Positions 17,588-29,077 of a DNA stretch of 64,000 nucleotides are shown here, piece after piece. The translations under genes were made by a program, and so were the position numbers. Numbering within the stretch: position 1 is the first letter of the stretch; each line of letters opens with the position of its first letter. A model generated the notes under the pieces. It was not told the DNA's origin and did not search any database. It saw only the letters and a list, made by a program, of their open reading frames with translations. Source of the DNA: Enterobacter bugandensis (GTDB lineage: Bacteria > Pseudomonadota > Gammaproteobacteria > Enterobacterales > Enterobacteriaceae); assembly GCF_900324475.1 (NCBI RefSeq), contig NZ_LT992502.1:3906001-3970000 (forward strand), written 5' to 3'.

Positions 17588-18148
17588 ATGAATTTACAGC
17601 ATCACTTTCTTATTGCCATGCCTGCTCTCCAGGATCCGATTTTTCGCCGCGCCGTGGTTTATATTTGTGAATACAATGAAGACGGCGCGATGGGTATTAT
17701 CATCAACAAACCGCTGGAAAACCTGCAGGTTGAAGGGATTCTGGACAAGCTGAAAATCTCGGCTGAAGCGCGCCTGCCGGAAATCCGGCTTGATAAACCG
17801 GTGATGCTGGGTGGACCTCTTGCCGAAGATCGCGGCTTTATCCTGCATACCCCGCCGGTATTCTCTTCCAGCATTCGCATCTCCGATAACACCGTGATCA
17901 CCACCTCGCGCGACGTGCTTGAAACGCTGGGCACCGCTGAGCAGCCTTCCGAAGTGCTGGTGGCGCTGGGCTATTCGTCGTGGGAGAAAGGCCAGCTTGA
18001 GCAAGAGATCCTCGATAACGCCTGGCTTACCGCACCTGCGGACATGAATATTCTGTTTAAAACCCCTATTGCCGATCGCTGGCGTGATGCGGCAAAGCTG
18101 ATTGGCATTGATATTCTGACCATGCCTGGCGTAGCGGGGCACGCGTAA
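17588..18148 (+). CDS. yqgE: UPF0301 protein YqgE
   Basis: This 186-aa cytoplasmic protein belongs to the YqgE/AlgH family. Conserved segments include [30 protein letters not shown] and [13 protein letters not shown]. The biochemical role is unknown. It overlaps yqgF by one base (TAATG), so the pair is co-translated, as in Escherichia. Confidence 0.96.
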   Translation: MNLQHHFLIAMPALQDPIFRRAVVYICEYNEDGAMGIIINKPLENLQVEGILDKLKISAEARLPEIRLDKPVMLGGPLAEDRGFILHTPPVFSSSIRISDNTVITTSRDVLETLGTAEQPSEVLVALGYSSWEKGQLEQEILDNAWLTAPADMNILFKTPIADRWRDAAKLIGIDILTMPGVAGHA

Positions 18149-18564
18149 TGAGCGGCACCCTTCTCGCCTTCGACTTCGGCACCAAAAGCATCGGCGTCGC
18201 CGTGGGTCAACGGATCACCGGCACCGCCCGCCCGCTCACGGCGCTGAAAGCTAACGACGGCACGCCGGACTGGAACCTTATTGAGCGCCTGCTCAAAGAG
18301 TGGCAGCCGGACGACGTGATTGTCGGCCTGCCGCTGAACATGGACGGCACCGAGCAACCGCTTACCGCCCGCGCGCGTAAATTCGCCAATAAAATCCATG
18401 GCCGCTTTGGCGTCTCCGTGAAGCTTCACGACGAGCGTCTCAGCACCGTCGAAGCGCGTGCAGGCCTGTTTGAACACGGTGGCTTCCGGGCGCTTAACAA
18501 AGGCAGCGTAGACTCCGCTTCAGCCGTTATCATCCTCGAAAGCTACTTCGAACAGGGCTTTTAA
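18148..18564 (+). CDS. yqgF: RuvX/YqgF family pre-16S rRNA nuclease
   Basis: The 138-aa RNase H-fold protein has the acidic residue in [16 protein letters not shown] and the conserved [13 protein letters not shown] and [10 protein letters not shown] motifs. YqgF matures the 5' end of 16S rRNA and was earlier called a Holliday-junction resolvase-like protein. It follows yqgE in a two-gene operon. yggR converges from the other side 9 bp away. Confidence 0.97.
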   Translation: MSGTLLAFDFGTKSIGVAVGQRITGTARPLTALKANDGTPDWNLIERLLKEWQPDDVIVGLPLNMDGTEQPLTARARKFANKIHGRFGVSVKLHDERLSTVEARAGLFEHGGFRALNKGSVDSASAVIILESYFEQGF

Positions 18565-18573
18565 CGCAGGGGC

Positions 18574-19554
18574 CTAAAGCCGCCCCTGTGCCCGTCTCTC
18601 CGCCAGGCTCTGGTCAAAGTTCTGCATTCCCGCCTGCTGGCCGGTTTGAATGATGCCGGGCAGCTGCCACGTCTTCCCCTCACGAATCAGATTCGCCGCC
18701 GCCGCGGTGTTTACCAGCAGCTCGTACAGCGCGACGCGCCCGCCCTGAAGATCGGGAAGCAGCTTTTGCGCCAGCACTGCCCGCAGGCTGCCAGCCAGCT
18801 GGTTACGCACCGGATCTTTCTCCTGCGCCGGGAACGTATCGACCAGCCGTTCAATCGCCTGTGCTGCCCCGCGCGTGTGCAGCGTCGCCAGCACCAGATG
18901 CCCGGTCTCCGCCGCCGTCAGCGCCAGGCGGATCGTTTCGCTGTCGCGCAGCTCCCCCAGCAAAATAACGTCCGGGTCCTCGCGTAACGCACTGCGCAGC
19001 GCCTCTGCAAATGACGGGCTGTGCTGGCCTATCTCCCGCTGCTGAATCAGGCAACGTTCACTCTGGTACATAAACTCCACCGGATCTTCAAGCGTGAGGA
19101 TATGGCCGTCAGTATGGCGGTTGAGGAAGTCGATCATTGCGGCCAGCGTGGTGGATTTACCGCTGCCGGTCGCTCCCGTTACCAGAATCAACCCGTTGTC
19201 GCTGGACAACAGTTCGGGAATAGCGCGCGGCACCCCAAGCGAAGGGAGCTGCGGACAGGAACGCGGCAACAGCCGCAGGGTAACGGAGATGCCCTTCATC
19301 TGCTTAAACGCACTGCCGCGCAGACGCTGGTCTCCTGTGACCGTCACGGCAAAATCGACCTGCCCGTTTGCCCACCATGCGCCCTGCTGTTCGTCGTTGA
19401 GCCACGCCTTTAGCAACGCCCCGACATCCGGCGGCGGAAACGGGGCCGGCTCAAGGCGGCCCAATCTGCGCCAGCGCGGTGGTGAATCACTGCACAGGTG
19501 TAGATCGGAGACGTTATGCTTTACACTAAGGGCCACAATTTCTTCCACATCCAT
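18574..19554 (-). CDS. yggR: PilT-like ATPase YggR
   Basis: The 326-aa secretion-type ATPase is related to the type IV pilus retraction motor PilT. The Walker A motif GATGSGKS is at 127-134, and the Asp box (EDPVEFMY) and Walker B (DPDVILLGELRD) follow. The start has GAGGAG upstream and lies only 17 bp from the divergent yggS start. No pilus genes are next to it, so its partner would be encoded elsewhere. The function in enterobacteria is not known. Confidence 0.94.
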   Translation of the reverse strand: MDVEEIVALSVKHNVSDLHLCSDSPPRWRRLGRLEPAPFPPPDVGALLKAWLNDEQQGAWWANGQVDFAVTVTGDQRLRGSAFKQMKGISVTLRLLPRSCPQLPSLGVPRAIPELLSSDNGLILVTGATGSGKSTTLAAMIDFLNRHTDGHILTLEDPVEFMYQSERCLIQQREIGQHSPSFAEALRSALREDPDVILLGELRDSETIRLALTAAETGHLVLATLHTRGAAQAIERLVDTFPAQEKDPVRNQLAGSLRAVLAQKLLPDLQGGRVALYELLVNTAAAANLIREGKTWQLPGIIQTGQQAGMQNFDQSLAERRAQGRL

Positions 19555-19571
19555 AGACTACTCCTCGGAAA

Positions 19572-20273
19572 ATGAACGACATTGCGCATAACCTGGCACA
19601 GGTCCGGGACAAAATCTCAGCCGCTGCAACGCGTTGCGGCCGTGCTTCAGAAGAAATTACGCTACTTGCAGTCAGCAAAACCAAGCCTGCGAGCGCCATC
19701 GCAGAAGCGATTGCTGCAGGTCACCGGGCGTTTGGCGAAAACTACGTGCAGGAAGGTGTGGATAAAATTCGCTACTTCCAGGAGCAGGAGACGTCCGATC
19801 TGCAATGGCACTTTATTGGTCCCCTGCAGTCGAACAAAAGCCGTCTGGTGGCAGAGCACTTTGACTGGTGCCATACCATCGACCGTCTGCGTATTGCTTC
19901 CCGTCTGAATGACCAGCGCCCGGCGGAGATGCCTGCGCTTAACGTGCTGATTCAAATCAACATCAGTGATGAAAACAGCAAGTCCGGCATTGCGCTGAGC
20001 GAGCTGGATGCGCTGGCCGCAGAGGTGGCCGCCCTGCCGCGCTTAACCCTGCGCGGGCTGATGGCCATTCCGGCACCTGAGTCAAGTTATGAAAGGCAGT
20101 TTGCCGTGGCACAGCAAATGGCTGTAGCATTTGAGGCGCTTAAAGCGCGCTATGAAACGGTAGACACGCTTTCACTGGGCATGTCGGATGATATGGAAGC
20201 CGCCATCGCGGCAGGCAGCACTATGGTGCGCATCGGCACAGCCATTTTCGGTGCGCGCGACTACACCAAATAA
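19572..20273 (+). CDS. yggS: PLP homeostasis protein YggS
   Basis: The 233-aa protein is of the YggS/PROSC family, a pyridoxal-phosphate-binding barrel with no known catalytic activity. The PLP lysine is K36 in LLAVSKTK, and GENYVQE and SMGMSDD-like (here LGMSDDMEAAI) segments are conserved. It starts the group yggS-yggT-yggU-rdgB-hemW, which is tightly spaced and probably one transcription unit. Confidence 0.97.
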   Translation: MNDIAHNLAQVRDKISAAATRCGRASEEITLLAVSKTKPASAIAEAIAAGHRAFGENYVQEGVDKIRYFQEQETSDLQWHFIGPLQSNKSRLVAEHFDWCHTIDRLRIASRLNDQRPAEMPALNVLIQINISDENSKSGIALSELDALAAEVAALPRLTLRGLMAIPAPESSYERQFAVAQQMAVAFEALKARYETVDTLSLGMSDDMEAAIAAGSTMVRIGTAIFGARDYTK

Positions 20274-20294
20274 TAAGGAAACCTGAGGAACGCC

Positions 20295-20861
20295 ATGAAG
20301 ACGTTGACTTTCCTGCTCTCAACGGTCATTGAGCTGTACACGATGGCGCTTTTGCTGCGCGTCTGGATGCAGTGGGCCCGCTGTGACTTTTACAATCCGT
20401 TCTCCCAGTTTGTCGTGAAAATCACGCAACCTGTTGTCGGACCGCTGCGCCGTATTATCCCGGCCATGGGCCCCATCGACAGCGCTTCGCTGCTGGTGGC
20501 GTTTATTCTGAGCGTGCTCAAAGCCATCGTGCTGTTTATGGTCATCACCTTCCAGCCGATTATCTGGATTGCCGCCGTTCTGATTCTGATCAAAACCGTC
20601 GGTTTGCTGATCTTCTGGGTACTGCTGGTGATGGCGATCATGAGCTGGGTAAGCCAGGGGCGTAGCCCGGTAGAGTACGCCTTGATTCAGCTGGCCGAGC
20701 CGCTGCTGCGTCCGATCCGTAACCTGCTCCCGTCCATGGGCGGCATCGACTTCTCCCCGATGATCCTGGTGCTGCTGCTCTATGTGATCAACATGGGGAT
20801 CGCCGAACTGCTCCAGTCTACGGGCGATATGCTGCTGCCGGGGCTGTGGATGGCGCTATGA
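20295..20861 (+). CDS. yggT: YggT family inner-membrane protein
   Basis: The 188-aa membrane protein has two copies of the YggT module, each with hydrophobic helices and a motif like [19 protein letters not shown] and [21 protein letters not shown]. The function is unknown; a link to osmotic stress has been proposed for the family. Its stop overlaps the yggU start (ATGA). Confidence 0.95.
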   Translation: MKTLTFLLSTVIELYTMALLLRVWMQWARCDFYNPFSQFVVKITQPVVGPLRRIIPAMGPIDSASLLVAFILSVLKAIVLFMVITFQPIIWIAAVLILIKTVGLLIFWVLLVMAIMSWVSQGRSPVEYALIQLAEPLLRPIRNLLPSMGGIDFSPMILVLLLYVINMGIAELLQSTGDMLLPGLWMAL

Positions 20862-21154
20862 GTGCAGTAAGCACCTGCACCGACGGGCTGGTTTTACGGC
20901 TGTATATTCAGCCGAAAGCCAGCCGTGACAGTATTGTTGGGCTGCATGGCGACGAGCTAAAGGTCGCCATCACCGCCCCACCGGTCGATGGCCAGGCGAA
21001 CGCGCATCTGACCAAATATCTGGCAAAACAGTTTCGCGTCGCCAAAAGCCAGGTCATCATTGAAAAAGGTGAACTTGGGCGGCATAAACAGGTAAAAATC
21101 CTTAATCCGCAATCTATCCCGACGGAAGTCGCGGCTCTGACAGAACAGGACTAA
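20858..21154 (+). CDS. yggU: DUF167 family protein YggU
   Basis: This 98-aa small alpha/beta protein has the family core [14 protein letters not shown] and [12 protein letters not shown]. The ATG at 20858 overlaps the yggT stop by 4 bp and is preferred over an ATG four codons upstream, because MSAV matches the Escherichia start. The role is unknown. rdgB starts 3 bp after the stop. Confidence 0.95.
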   Translation: MSAVSTCTDGLVLRLYIQPKASRDSIVGLHGDELKVAITAPPVDGQANAHLTKYLAKQFRVAKSQVIIEKGELGRHKQVKILNPQSIPTEVAALTEQD

Positions 21155-21157
21155 ACC

Positions 21158-21751
21158 ATGCAGAAAGTTGTTCTCGCGACCGGTAACGCCGGTAAAGTGC
21201 GCGAGCTGGCCTCGCTATTAAATGATTTTGGGCTGGACGTGGTGGCTCAGACCGAGCTGGGCGTGGAGTCCGCCGAAGAGACGGGCCTGACGTTTATCGA
21301 AAACGCCATTCTGAAAGCGCGCCATGCGGCGCAGGTAACCGGCCTGCCCGCGATTGCCGACGACTCCGGTCTGGCCGTGGATTTTCTCGGCGGTGCGCCG
21401 GGGATTTACTCCGCGCGCTATTCCGGGGTGGACGCCACCGACCAGCAGAATCTGGAAAAGCTGCTCGTGGCCCTGAAGGACGTTCCCGACGAACAGCGTA
21501 CCGCGCAGTTCCACTGCGTGCTGGTCTACATGCGTCATGCGGAAGACCCGACGCCGATTGTCTGTCACGGCAGCTGGCCGGGCGTGATTACCCGTGAAGC
21601 GGCGGGCAACGGCGGCTTTGGCTACGACCCGATTTTCTTTGTCCCGACCGAGGGCAAAACCGCTGCGGAACTGACCCGCGAAGAGAAAAGCGCGATTTCC
21701 CACCGTGGACGCGCGCTGAAACTGTTACTGGAAGCGTTACGTAATGGCTAA
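21158..21751 (+). CDS. rdgB: dITP/XTP pyrophosphatase
   Basis: The 197-aa Ham1/RdgB enzyme removes non-canonical purine nucleotides (dITP, XTP) from the pool and so prevents their use in DNA. Motifs include [38 protein letters not shown] (two parts) and the C-terminal [10 protein letters not shown]. It overlaps the hemW start by 8 bp. Confidence 0.98.
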   Translation: MQKVVLATGNAGKVRELASLLNDFGLDVVAQTELGVESAEETGLTFIENAILKARHAAQVTGLPAIADDSGLAVDFLGGAPGIYSARYSGVDATDQQNLEKLLVALKDVPDEQRTAQFHCVLVYMRHAEDPTPIVCHGSWPGVITREAAGNGGFGYDPIFFVPTEGKTAAELTREEKSAISHRGRALKLLLEALRNG

Positions 21752-22886
21752 TTTGCCGCCTCTGAGTCTTTATATTCATATCCCGTGGTGCGTGCAGAAA
21801 TGCCCGTACTGTGATTTCAATTCGCACGCGCTGAAGGGCGAAGTGCCGCACGATGACTACGTTGCGCATCTGCTGGCCGACCTGGACGCCGATGTACCTT
21901 ACGCACAGGGACGTGAAGTTAAGACCATTTTCATTGGTGGCGGTACGCCGAGCCTGCTGTCAGGCCCGGCGATGCAAACGCTGCTGGACGGCGTGCGTGC
22001 GCGCCTGAACCTGGCGGCGGATGCGGAAATTACGATGGAAGCCAACCCCGGCACCGTTGAGGCCGACCGTTTTGTCGACTATCAGCGCGCGGGCGTGAAC
22101 CGTATCTCCATCGGCGTGCAGAGCTTTAGCGAGCCGAAGCTGAAGCGTCTGGGTCGCATTCACGGCCCGGAAGAGGCGAAGCGCGCGGCGAACCTGGCAA
22201 CGGGGCTTGGGCTGCGCAGCTTTAACCTCGATTTGATGCATGGCCTGCCGGATCAGTCGCTGGAAGAGGCGCTGGACGATCTGCGCCAGGCAATTGAACT
22301 GAACCCGCCGCATTTGTCGTGGTATCAGCTCACCATCGAGCCAAACACGCTGTTCGGCTCCCGCCCGCCGGTGCTGCCGGATGACGACGCGCTGTGGGAT
22401 ATCTTCGAGCAGGGCCACACGCTTTTGACCGCTGCCGGGTATCAGCAGTATGAAACGTCCGCCTACGCGAAGCCGGGCTTCCAGTGTCAGCACAACCTGA
22501 ACTACTGGCGTTTTGGTGATTATCTGGGGATTGGCTGCGGCGCCCACGGCAAGGTGACCTTCCCGGATGGTCGCATCCTTCGCACCGCCAAAACCCGCCA
22601 CCCGCGCGGATTTATGGAAGGACGCTACCTGGAGCGTCAGCACGACGTTGAGGCGGCGGATAAGCCGTTTGAGTTCTTTATGAACCGTTTCCGCCTGCTG
22701 GAAGCCGCGCCGCGCGCGGAGTTTTCGCTGTACACCGGCCTGGCGGAATCGGTGATTCGTCCGCAGATTGACGAAGCGCTGGCAAAGGGGTATCTCACCG
22801 AGAGTGAGGAATGCTGGCAGATCACCGAGCACGGCAAGCTGTTCTTAAACTCCCTTCTTGAGCTGTTCCTCGCTGAAGATTCCTGA
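21744..22886 (+). CDS. hemW: Radical SAM heme chaperone HemW
   Basis: The 380-aa radical SAM protein has the cluster motif C16-x3-C20-x2-C23 ([11 protein letters not shown]). It resembles coproporphyrinogen III oxidase HemN but belongs to the HemW group, which binds and transfers heme to proteins rather than making it. The C-terminal part, with [11 protein letters not shown], is the HemN C-terminal domain. In Escherichia the next genes are yggM and ansB; here yggN follows directly after a 204-bp gap. Confidence 0.97.
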   Translation: MANLPPLSLYIHIPWCVQKCPYCDFNSHALKGEVPHDDYVAHLLADLDADVPYAQGREVKTIFIGGGTPSLLSGPAMQTLLDGVRARLNLAADAEITMEANPGTVEADRFVDYQRAGVNRISIGVQSFSEPKLKRLGRIHGPEEAKRAANLATGLGLRSFNLDLMHGLPDQSLEEALDDLRQAIELNPPHLSWYQLTIEPNTLFGSRPPVLPDDDALWDIFEQGHTLLTAAGYQQYETSAYAKPGFQCQHNLNYWRFGDYLGIGCGAHGKVTFPDGRILRTAKTRHPRGFMEGRYLERQHDVEAADKPFEFFMNRFRLLEAAPRAEFSLYTGLAESVIRPQIDEALAKGYLTESEECWQITEHGKLFLNSLLELFLAEDS

Positions 22887-23051
22887 AGGCTGATTCAGGA
22901 TTTCGCATCCCGTTCTGCCAGCTAAGGGAAAGGCTGGCAGAGTATGAGGATGGAAATTATTCGTTTTCTGGAACAACGAACTCTGGGATACGAAGAGGTG
23001 GTGTAAGAGAGGATCTTTGAGACGCTGCAAATGCTGCAACTCTCACTCCTG

Positions 23052-23085
23052 CCCTCTCCCTGAAAGGGAGAGGGCCAGGATGAGG
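23052..23085. repeat. Dispersed CCCTCTCCC inverted repeat, copy 2
   Basis: The arms CCCTCTCCC (23052-23060) and GGGAGAGGG (23066-23074) are followed by GATGAGGGG. It starts 6 bp beyond the yggN stop (minus strand) and belongs to the same family as 8671 and 27550. Confidence 0.75.
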
Positions 23086-23090
23086 GGAAC

Positions 23091-23807
23091 TTACTTCAGC
23101 GTCCCCACCAGCGCCTTCCGGCTATCTTCCAGCGACACCACGCGTTTACACACGTCTTTGCCGAACTGCTGGAAATCATCTTCCTGGTTCTTCCACTCGT
23201 TCTGAATGGAAGTCTGCAAGCCGCCAAGGCTGCCCAGCACACCCTGCAGCGGGTTACCGCCGCCTTTCAGCACGGCTTTGGCGCCCATCTCGTTGATGCT
23301 GTCCTGCAGGATGCCGCCCATCGCCTGGTTCACCAGCTGCTGGCCGTCAGCGCGGACCTGATCGATCGCCTTATAGTGGAACGTCAGGCCATCAGAGCGC
23401 GTCTCGATAATGCGGTTCATCTGCTCTTTGAGCTGCTTGTCGAGCTTCGTAAGGCGGGAGCGCATATTACTGCTCTCCCCCACCTCTTTAGTGATGATTT
23501 TGTCCAGCGCGACGCGGCTCTTTTCGACGCGCGTCAGGGCGCCTTCATTAATCCATGGCAGCGCGGTACGCAAATCGGCCTGATAATCTTTCGCCTGCTC
23601 ACGCTGTGCGGCAGTCAGGTTGTACTGTTTGCCGTTAAAGGTGACGTTCCCTTCCGGCGTAATCACCAGATTGCCGTTCTCGCCTTTGACCTGCACGGTT
23701 TGCGGGCTTAACACCACGTCATCACGCGGGGTGACGCTACATTGATAATCCGCATGGGCGGTGAATCCGGTTGCCATCAAAGCAACAGCCAGCAACGTTT
23801 TGCGCAT
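23091..23807 (-). CDS. yggN: DUF2884 family periplasmic protein YggN
   Basis: The protein has 238 residues from MRKTLLAVALMATGFTAHA, a typical signal peptide. The start at 23807 has GGGAG upstream. The mature part contains a beta-rich N-terminal segment with SPQTVQVKGENGNLVITPEG and a helical region with LDKQLKEQMNRIIETRSDG. The function is unknown. The sequence follows Escherichia YggN closely. Confidence 0.95.
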   Translation of the reverse strand: MRKTLLAVALMATGFTAHADYQCSVTPRDDVVLSPQTVQVKGENGNLVITPEGNVTFNGKQYNLTAAQREQAKDYQADLRTALPWINEGALTRVEKSRVALDKIITKEVGESSNMRSRLTKLDKQLKEQMNRIIETRSDGLTFHYKAIDQVRADGQQLVNQAMGGILQDSINEMGAKAVLKGGGNPLQGVLGSLGGLQTSIQNEWKNQEDDFQQFGKDVCKRVVSLEDSRKALVGTLK

Positions 23808-23864
23808 CTTAAACACTCCCTCAGACAAAATGGGCCAGCTAATGCTGGCCCGCTTACTGCTTTA

Positions 23865-24191
23865 TTAGTCCCACCAAACGTCGAAAAGTTCGCTCACGCG
23901 GACATCTTCCAGCTTGTGCTCTTCAAGCCATTTGCGAACCAGGGCCTGATGTTCTTCGGTGCATTTGCCCACTTCCTGGGTGCAGATCAGACCTTCCCAT
24001 GCCAGGTAGCCGCTACCGTCGAAGGCCAGCTTGTTAGGCTCGATCACCTCGTTGATGAACGCATCAACGTCCTGGTCGATCTGCTCAACGCTGGTGCCTT
24101 CCGGGAAACGCCAGGCAACGGAGAAGCCCACTTCCTGGAATTCTTCGATGTGCATCTTTTTACGCAGACGACGGCTACGATTCTTTGCCAT
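23865..24191 (-). CDS. yggL: DUF469 family protein YggL
   Basis: This 108-aa protein starts at [14 protein letters not shown] (24191), sharing one base with the trmB stop. The basic N-terminus and the acidic C-terminal part with SELFDVWWD are as in Escherichia YggL, which has been linked to ribosomes (50S binding). It is expressed after trmB in the same unit. Confidence 0.96.
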   Translation of the reverse strand: MAKNRSRRLRKKMHIEEFQEVGFSVAWRFPEGTSVEQIDQDVDAFINEVIEPNKLAFDGSGYLAWEGLICTQEVGKCTEEHQALVRKWLEEHKLEDVRVSELFDVWWD

Positions 24192-24910
24192 TATTTCACC
24201 CTCTCGAACATTAAGTCCCATACGCCGTGACCAAGACGATGGCCACGCTGTTCAAATTTTGTCACCGGACGCGATTCCGGACGCGGTACGTAGTCGTTGC
24301 TCTCGGACTGATTTTTGTACCCGTCCAGCGACGACATCACTTCCAGCATGTGTTCCGCATACGGTTCCCAGTCGGTCGCCATGTGGAAAACGCCGCCCAG
24401 CTTGAGCTTGCTTTTCACCAGCTCGGCAAACGGTGCCTGAACGATACGGCGTTTATTATGACGCGCTTTGTGCCATGGGTCAGGGAAAAAGAGCTGAACC
24501 ATGTTCAAAGAATTGTCAGGAATCATTTTGTGCAGCACTTCCACCGCGTCGTGACACATCACGCGCAGGTTCTCAACGCCCTCTTCGTGGGCCGTTGCCA
24601 GGCACGCGCCGACGCCCGGCGAGTGTACTTCAATGCCGAGGAAGTTCTGCTCCGGGCGCGCTTTCGCCATGGTGACCAGCGAGGTGCCCATACCAAACCC
24701 GATCTCCAGCGTGACGGGCGCGTCGCGGCCAAACAGTTCGGTAAAGTCGAGCGGCTGCTCGCTGAACTCAACGCCCATCACCGGCCAGTAGTTGTCCAGC
24801 GCGTGTTGCTGCCCTTTGGTCAGGCGGCCCTGACGGCGGACAAAGCTGCGAATACGGCGCAGCGGGCGACCGTTTTCATCAAATTCCGGTGAAATGACGT
24901 CGTTTTTCAT
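24191..24910 (-). CDS. trmB: tRNA (guanine-N7) methyltransferase
   Basis: The 239-aa class I methyltransferase starts at [14 protein letters not shown] (24910). It has [14 protein letters not shown] for S-adenosylmethionine binding and [16 protein letters not shown], the TrmB signature. It makes m7G46 in the tRNA variable loop. It is divergent from mutY across a 144-bp gap. Confidence 0.98.
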   Translation of the reverse strand: MKNDVISPEFDENGRPLRRIRSFVRRQGRLTKGQQHALDNYWPVMGVEFSEQPLDFTELFGRDAPVTLEIGFGMGTSLVTMAKARPEQNFLGIEVHSPGVGACLATAHEEGVENLRVMCHDAVEVLHKMIPDNSLNMVQLFFPDPWHKARHNKRRIVQAPFAELVKSKLKLGGVFHMATDWEPYAEHMLEVMSSLDGYKNQSESNDYVPRPESRPVTKFEQRGHRLGHGVWDLMFERVK

Positions 24911-25054
24911 AAAAGAGTTGTCTGCTTGTGAGAATGTTCGGGAAACGGGCATTATCCAAAGTTAAGGCTTCTATGCAAGCATGGGAAAGATCCGGTTTAC
25001 AGCAGATTGACGCTGTGCTGCAATCTGCGTCCCTGATTATGCGAATCGATGACC

Positions 25055-26107
25055 ATGCAAGCCTCTCAATTTTCAGCCCAGGTGCTGGACTGGTACGACA
25101 AATACGGGCGTAAAACCCTGCCCTGGCAAATTGAAAAAACGCCCTACAAAGTATGGCTCTCCGAGGTGATGTTGCAACAAACGCAGGTCGCCACCGTGAT
25201 CCCTTACTTCGAGCGTTTTATGGCACGCTTCCCGACGGTCACCGACCTGGCAAACGCGCCGTTGGACGAAGTGCTGCACCTGTGGACCGGGCTGGGCTAT
25301 TACGCCCGCGCGCGCAACCTGCACAAGGCCGCGCAGCAGGTCGCCACCCGCCACAACGGTAAATTCCCGGAAACCTTCGACGAGGTGGCCGATTTACCCG
25401 GTGTCGGACGTTCAACCGCAGGCGCGATCCTCTCCCTTTCATTAGGCAAGCATTTCCCGATCCTCGACGGCAACGTGAAGCGCGTGCTCGCACGCTGCTA
25501 CGCCGTTGACGGCTGGCCGGGTAAGAAAGACGTTGAAAAACGCCTGTGGGAGATCGCTGAAGCGGTCACCCCGGCGAAGGGCGTAGAGCGTTTTAACCAG
25601 GCGATGATGGATCTTGGCGCGATGGTCTGCACGCGCTCAAAACCAAAATGCGAGCTCTGCCCGGTGAACAACCTCTGCGTGGCGTATGCCAACCAGTCAT
25701 GGGCGCAGTATCCGGGTAAGAAACCTAAACAGACGCTGCCGGAGCGCACCGGCTATATGCTGCTGATGCAGCACGGTGACGAGGTCTTCCTCGCCCAGCG
25801 TCCGCCGAGCGGTCTGTGGGGTGGTCTATACTGCTTCCCACAGTTTGAAGATGAAGACTTGCTGCGTGAATGGCTTAAACAGCGCGGCATTGCGGCAGAT
25901 ACCCTGACGCAGCTGACCGCGTTTCGCCACACCTTCAGCCATTTCCATCTGGATATAGTACCGATGTGGCTTCCCGTGTCCTCATTCACCTCCTGCATGG
26001 ATGAAGGCACCGCTCTCTGGTATAACTTAGCGCAACCGCCATCAGTCGGGCTGGCGGCTCCCGTGGAGCGCCTGTTACAGCAATTACGTGCCGGTGCAAT
26101 GGTTTAG
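25055..26107 (+). CDS. mutY: A/G-specific adenine DNA glycosylase
   Basis: The 350-aa glycosylase removes adenine paired with 8-oxoguanine. The catalytic Glu lies in EVMLQQTQV and the Asp in [11 protein letters not shown] [4Fe-4S] cluster motif C-x6-C-x2-C-x5-C is present ([17 protein letters not shown]). A NUDIX-like C-terminal domain recognises 8-oxoguanine. The start MQASQFSAQ at 25055 matches Escherichia; an ATG two codons earlier is equally possible. yggX follows 26 bp later. Confidence 0.98.
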   Translation: MQASQFSAQVLDWYDKYGRKTLPWQIEKTPYKVWLSEVMLQQTQVATVIPYFERFMARFPTVTDLANAPLDEVLHLWTGLGYYARARNLHKAAQQVATRHNGKFPETFDEVADLPGVGRSTAGAILSLSLGKHFPILDGNVKRVLARCYAVDGWPGKKDVEKRLWEIAEAVTPAKGVERFNQAMMDLGAMVCTRSKPKCELCPVNNLCVAYANQSWAQYPGKKPKQTLPERTGYMLLMQHGDEVFLAQRPPSGLWGGLYCFPQFEDEDLLREWLKQRGIAADTLTQLTAFRHTFSHFHLDIVPMWLPVSSFTSCMDEGTALWYNLAQPPSVGLAAPVERLLQQLRAGAMV

Positions 26108-26133
26108 CATCGGCAACACAAAGAGGAATACGT

Positions 26134-26406
26134 ATGGCCAGAACCATTTTTTGTACTTTCCTGCAGCGCGACGCTGAAGGCCAGGATTTCCAGCTCTACC
26201 CGGGCGACCTGGGCAAGCGCATCTATAACGAGATCTCCAAAGAAGCCTGGGGACAGTGGCAGAAAAAACAGACCATGCTGATCAACGAGAAAAAGCTCAG
26301 CATGATGAACCCGGAGCACCGCAAGCTGCTGGAGCAGGAGATGGTGAGCTTCCTGTTCGAGGGCAAAGACGTCCACATCGAAGGCTATACGCCGCCGGAA
26401 AAATAA
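26134..26406 (+). CDS. yggX: Fe(II)-trafficking protein YggX
   Basis: The 90-aa small protein has [10 protein letters not shown] at its start, with the single conserved cysteine Cys7, and [20 protein letters not shown]. It protects iron-sulfur proteins from oxidative damage and is thought to carry Fe(II). Its position after mutY, itself an iron-sulfur protein, is the conserved arrangement. AAAGAGGAA upstream is the Shine-Dalgarno. Confidence 0.97.
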   Translation: MARTIFCTFLQRDAEGQDFQLYPGDLGKRIYNEISKEAWGQWQKKQTMLINEKKLSMMNPEHRKLLEQEMVSFLFEGKDVHIEGYTPPEK

Positions 26407-26420
26407 CAGCGTGCGGGTGA

Positions 26421-27539
<1,119 letters not shown>

Positions 27540-27549
27540 TCAACACACC

Positions 27550-27614
27550 TTCTCCAGCAAGGAGAGGGTGTTCTGCTTACCCTCACCCTGTGGGAGAGGG
27601 TCAGGGTGAGGGCA
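27550..27614. repeat. Dispersed CCCTCACCC/CCCTCTCC inverted repeat, copy 3 (compound)
   Basis: The long form of the element holds TCTCC..GGAGAGGG and the perfect 11-base arms CCCTCACCCTG (27580-27590) and CAGGGTGAGGG (27603-27613). It begins about 10 bp after the mltC stop, as the other copies do after speA and yggN. Confidence 0.78.
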
Positions 27615-27647
27615 TCCGGCCGCACCTATCCTCCACCCATACGAAAA

Positions 27648-27663
27648 TGTTATTTGCATCACA
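27648..27663. promoter_or_regulatory. CRP-like site upstream of nupG
   Basis: TGTTATTTGCATCACA has a perfect TCACA half and a TGTTA half with one change from TGTGA, with 6-bp spacing. nupG is a known CRP/CytR target in Escherichia. A second weaker half-site (AATGTGG at about 27679) follows. CytR sites were not resolved. Confidence 0.5.
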
Positions 27664-27807
27664 ATCCAAACTGCAAATTAATGTGGATTGCATTTTTTTG
27701 CGGGAGGTAACAAAACATATCGTTGCCAACTGATAGAATTGCATCAAATAACAACCCTGAATGTTCCTATAACAACATATCTCCCGCTCACTTGTGAGGA
27801 AAGTAAC

Positions 27808-29064
27808 ATGAACCTTAAGCTGCAGCTTAAAATCTTGTCGTTTCTGCAGTTCTGCCTGTGGGGTAGCTGGCTGACTACACTCGGCTCCTATATGTTTGTG
27901 ACGCTCAAGTTTGATGGTGCGTCAATCGGTGCCGTCTACAGCTCGCTGGGTATTGCGGCTGTTTTCATGCCAACGCTGCTCGGTATCGTGGCGGATAAAT
28001 GGTTAAGTGCGAAATGGCTGTATATGCTTTGCCATCTGGTGGGTGCGGGGACGCTGTTTATGGCGGCCGAAGTGACCACGCCGGGGGCGATGTTTATGGT
28101 GATCCTGCTTAACTCGCTGGCGTATATGCCAACGCTTGGGCTGATCAACTCCATCTCCTACTACCGCCTGAAATCTGCCGGCCTGGATATCGTCACCGAC
28201 TTCCCGCCAATCCGTATCTGGGGCACCATCGGCTTTATCATGGCGATGTGGGGCGTGAGCTTCGCGGGCTTCGAGCTGAGCCACATGCAGCTGTATATTG
28301 GTGCTGCGCTCTCCGTACTGCTGGCGCTGTTCACCCTGACGCTGCCAACCATTCCGGTGTCTAACCAGCAGAAAAACCAGAGCTGGAGCACCATGCTTGG
28401 CCTGGATGCCTTCGCGCTGTTCAAAAACAAGCGCATGGCGATCTTCTTTATCTTCTCTATGCTGCTGGGCGCGGAGCTGCAAATCACCAACATGTTCGGC
28501 AACACCTTCCTGCACAGCTTCGATAACGATCCGCTGTTTGCCGGGAGCTTTATCGTTGAGCACGCGTCGGTGATGATGTCCATCTCGCAGATCTCCGAGA
28601 CGCTGTTCATCCTGACCATCCCGTTCTTCCTGAGCCGCTACGGCATCAAAAACGTCATGCTGATCAGTATCGCCGCGTGGATGCTGCGCTTCGGCCTGTT
28701 CGCCTACGGCGACCCGAGCGCGTTCGGCACCGTGCTGCTGGTGCTGTCGATGATTGTTTACGGCTGCGCCTTCGACTTCTTCAACATTTCCGGTTCGGTG
28801 TTTGTGGAAAAAGAGGTGAAGCCTGAAATCCGCGCCAGCGCGCAGGGCATGTTCCTGATGATGACTAACGGCTTCGGCTGTATTCTGGGCGGCGTGGTGA
28901 GCGGTAAAGTGGTTGAGATGTACACCACCAACGGTATCACCGACTGGCAGCCCGTGTGGCTGATCTTCGCGGCGTATTCGCTGGTGCTGTTCTTCGCGTT
29001 CCTCGCGCTGTTCAAGTACAAGCACGTTCGCACAGCGCACGGTACACAGCCGATTGCGCATTAA
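27808..29064 (+). CDS. nupG: Nucleoside:proton symporter
   Basis: The 418-aa membrane protein has 12 predicted helices and belongs to the nucleoside:H+ symporter family. It starts at MNLKLQLKILSFLQF (27808) with TGAGGA upstream; the 40 codons upstream in frame are hydrophilic and not conserved. It takes up purine and pyrimidine nucleosides. After it the gene order departs from Escherichia, where speC follows directly; here the citrate locus lies in between. Confidence 0.97.
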   Translation: MNLKLQLKILSFLQFCLWGSWLTTLGSYMFVTLKFDGASIGAVYSSLGIAAVFMPTLLGIVADKWLSAKWLYMLCHLVGAGTLFMAAEVTTPGAMFMVILLNSLAYMPTLGLINSISYYRLKSAGLDIVTDFPPIRIWGTIGFIMAMWGVSFAGFELSHMQLYIGAALSVLLALFTLTLPTIPVSNQQKNQSWSTMLGLDAFALFKNKRMAIFFIFSMLLGAELQITNMFGNTFLHSFDNDPLFAGSFIVEHASVMMSISQISETLFILTIPFFLSRYGIKNVMLISIAAWMLRFGLFAYGDPSAFGTVLLVLSMIVYGCAFDFFNISGSVFVEKEVKPEIRASAQGMFLMMTNGFGCILGGVVSGKVVEMYTTNGITDWQPVWLIFAAYSLVLFFAFLALFKYKHVRTAHGTQPIAH

Positions 29065-29077
29065 TCCTTGATGGCTT

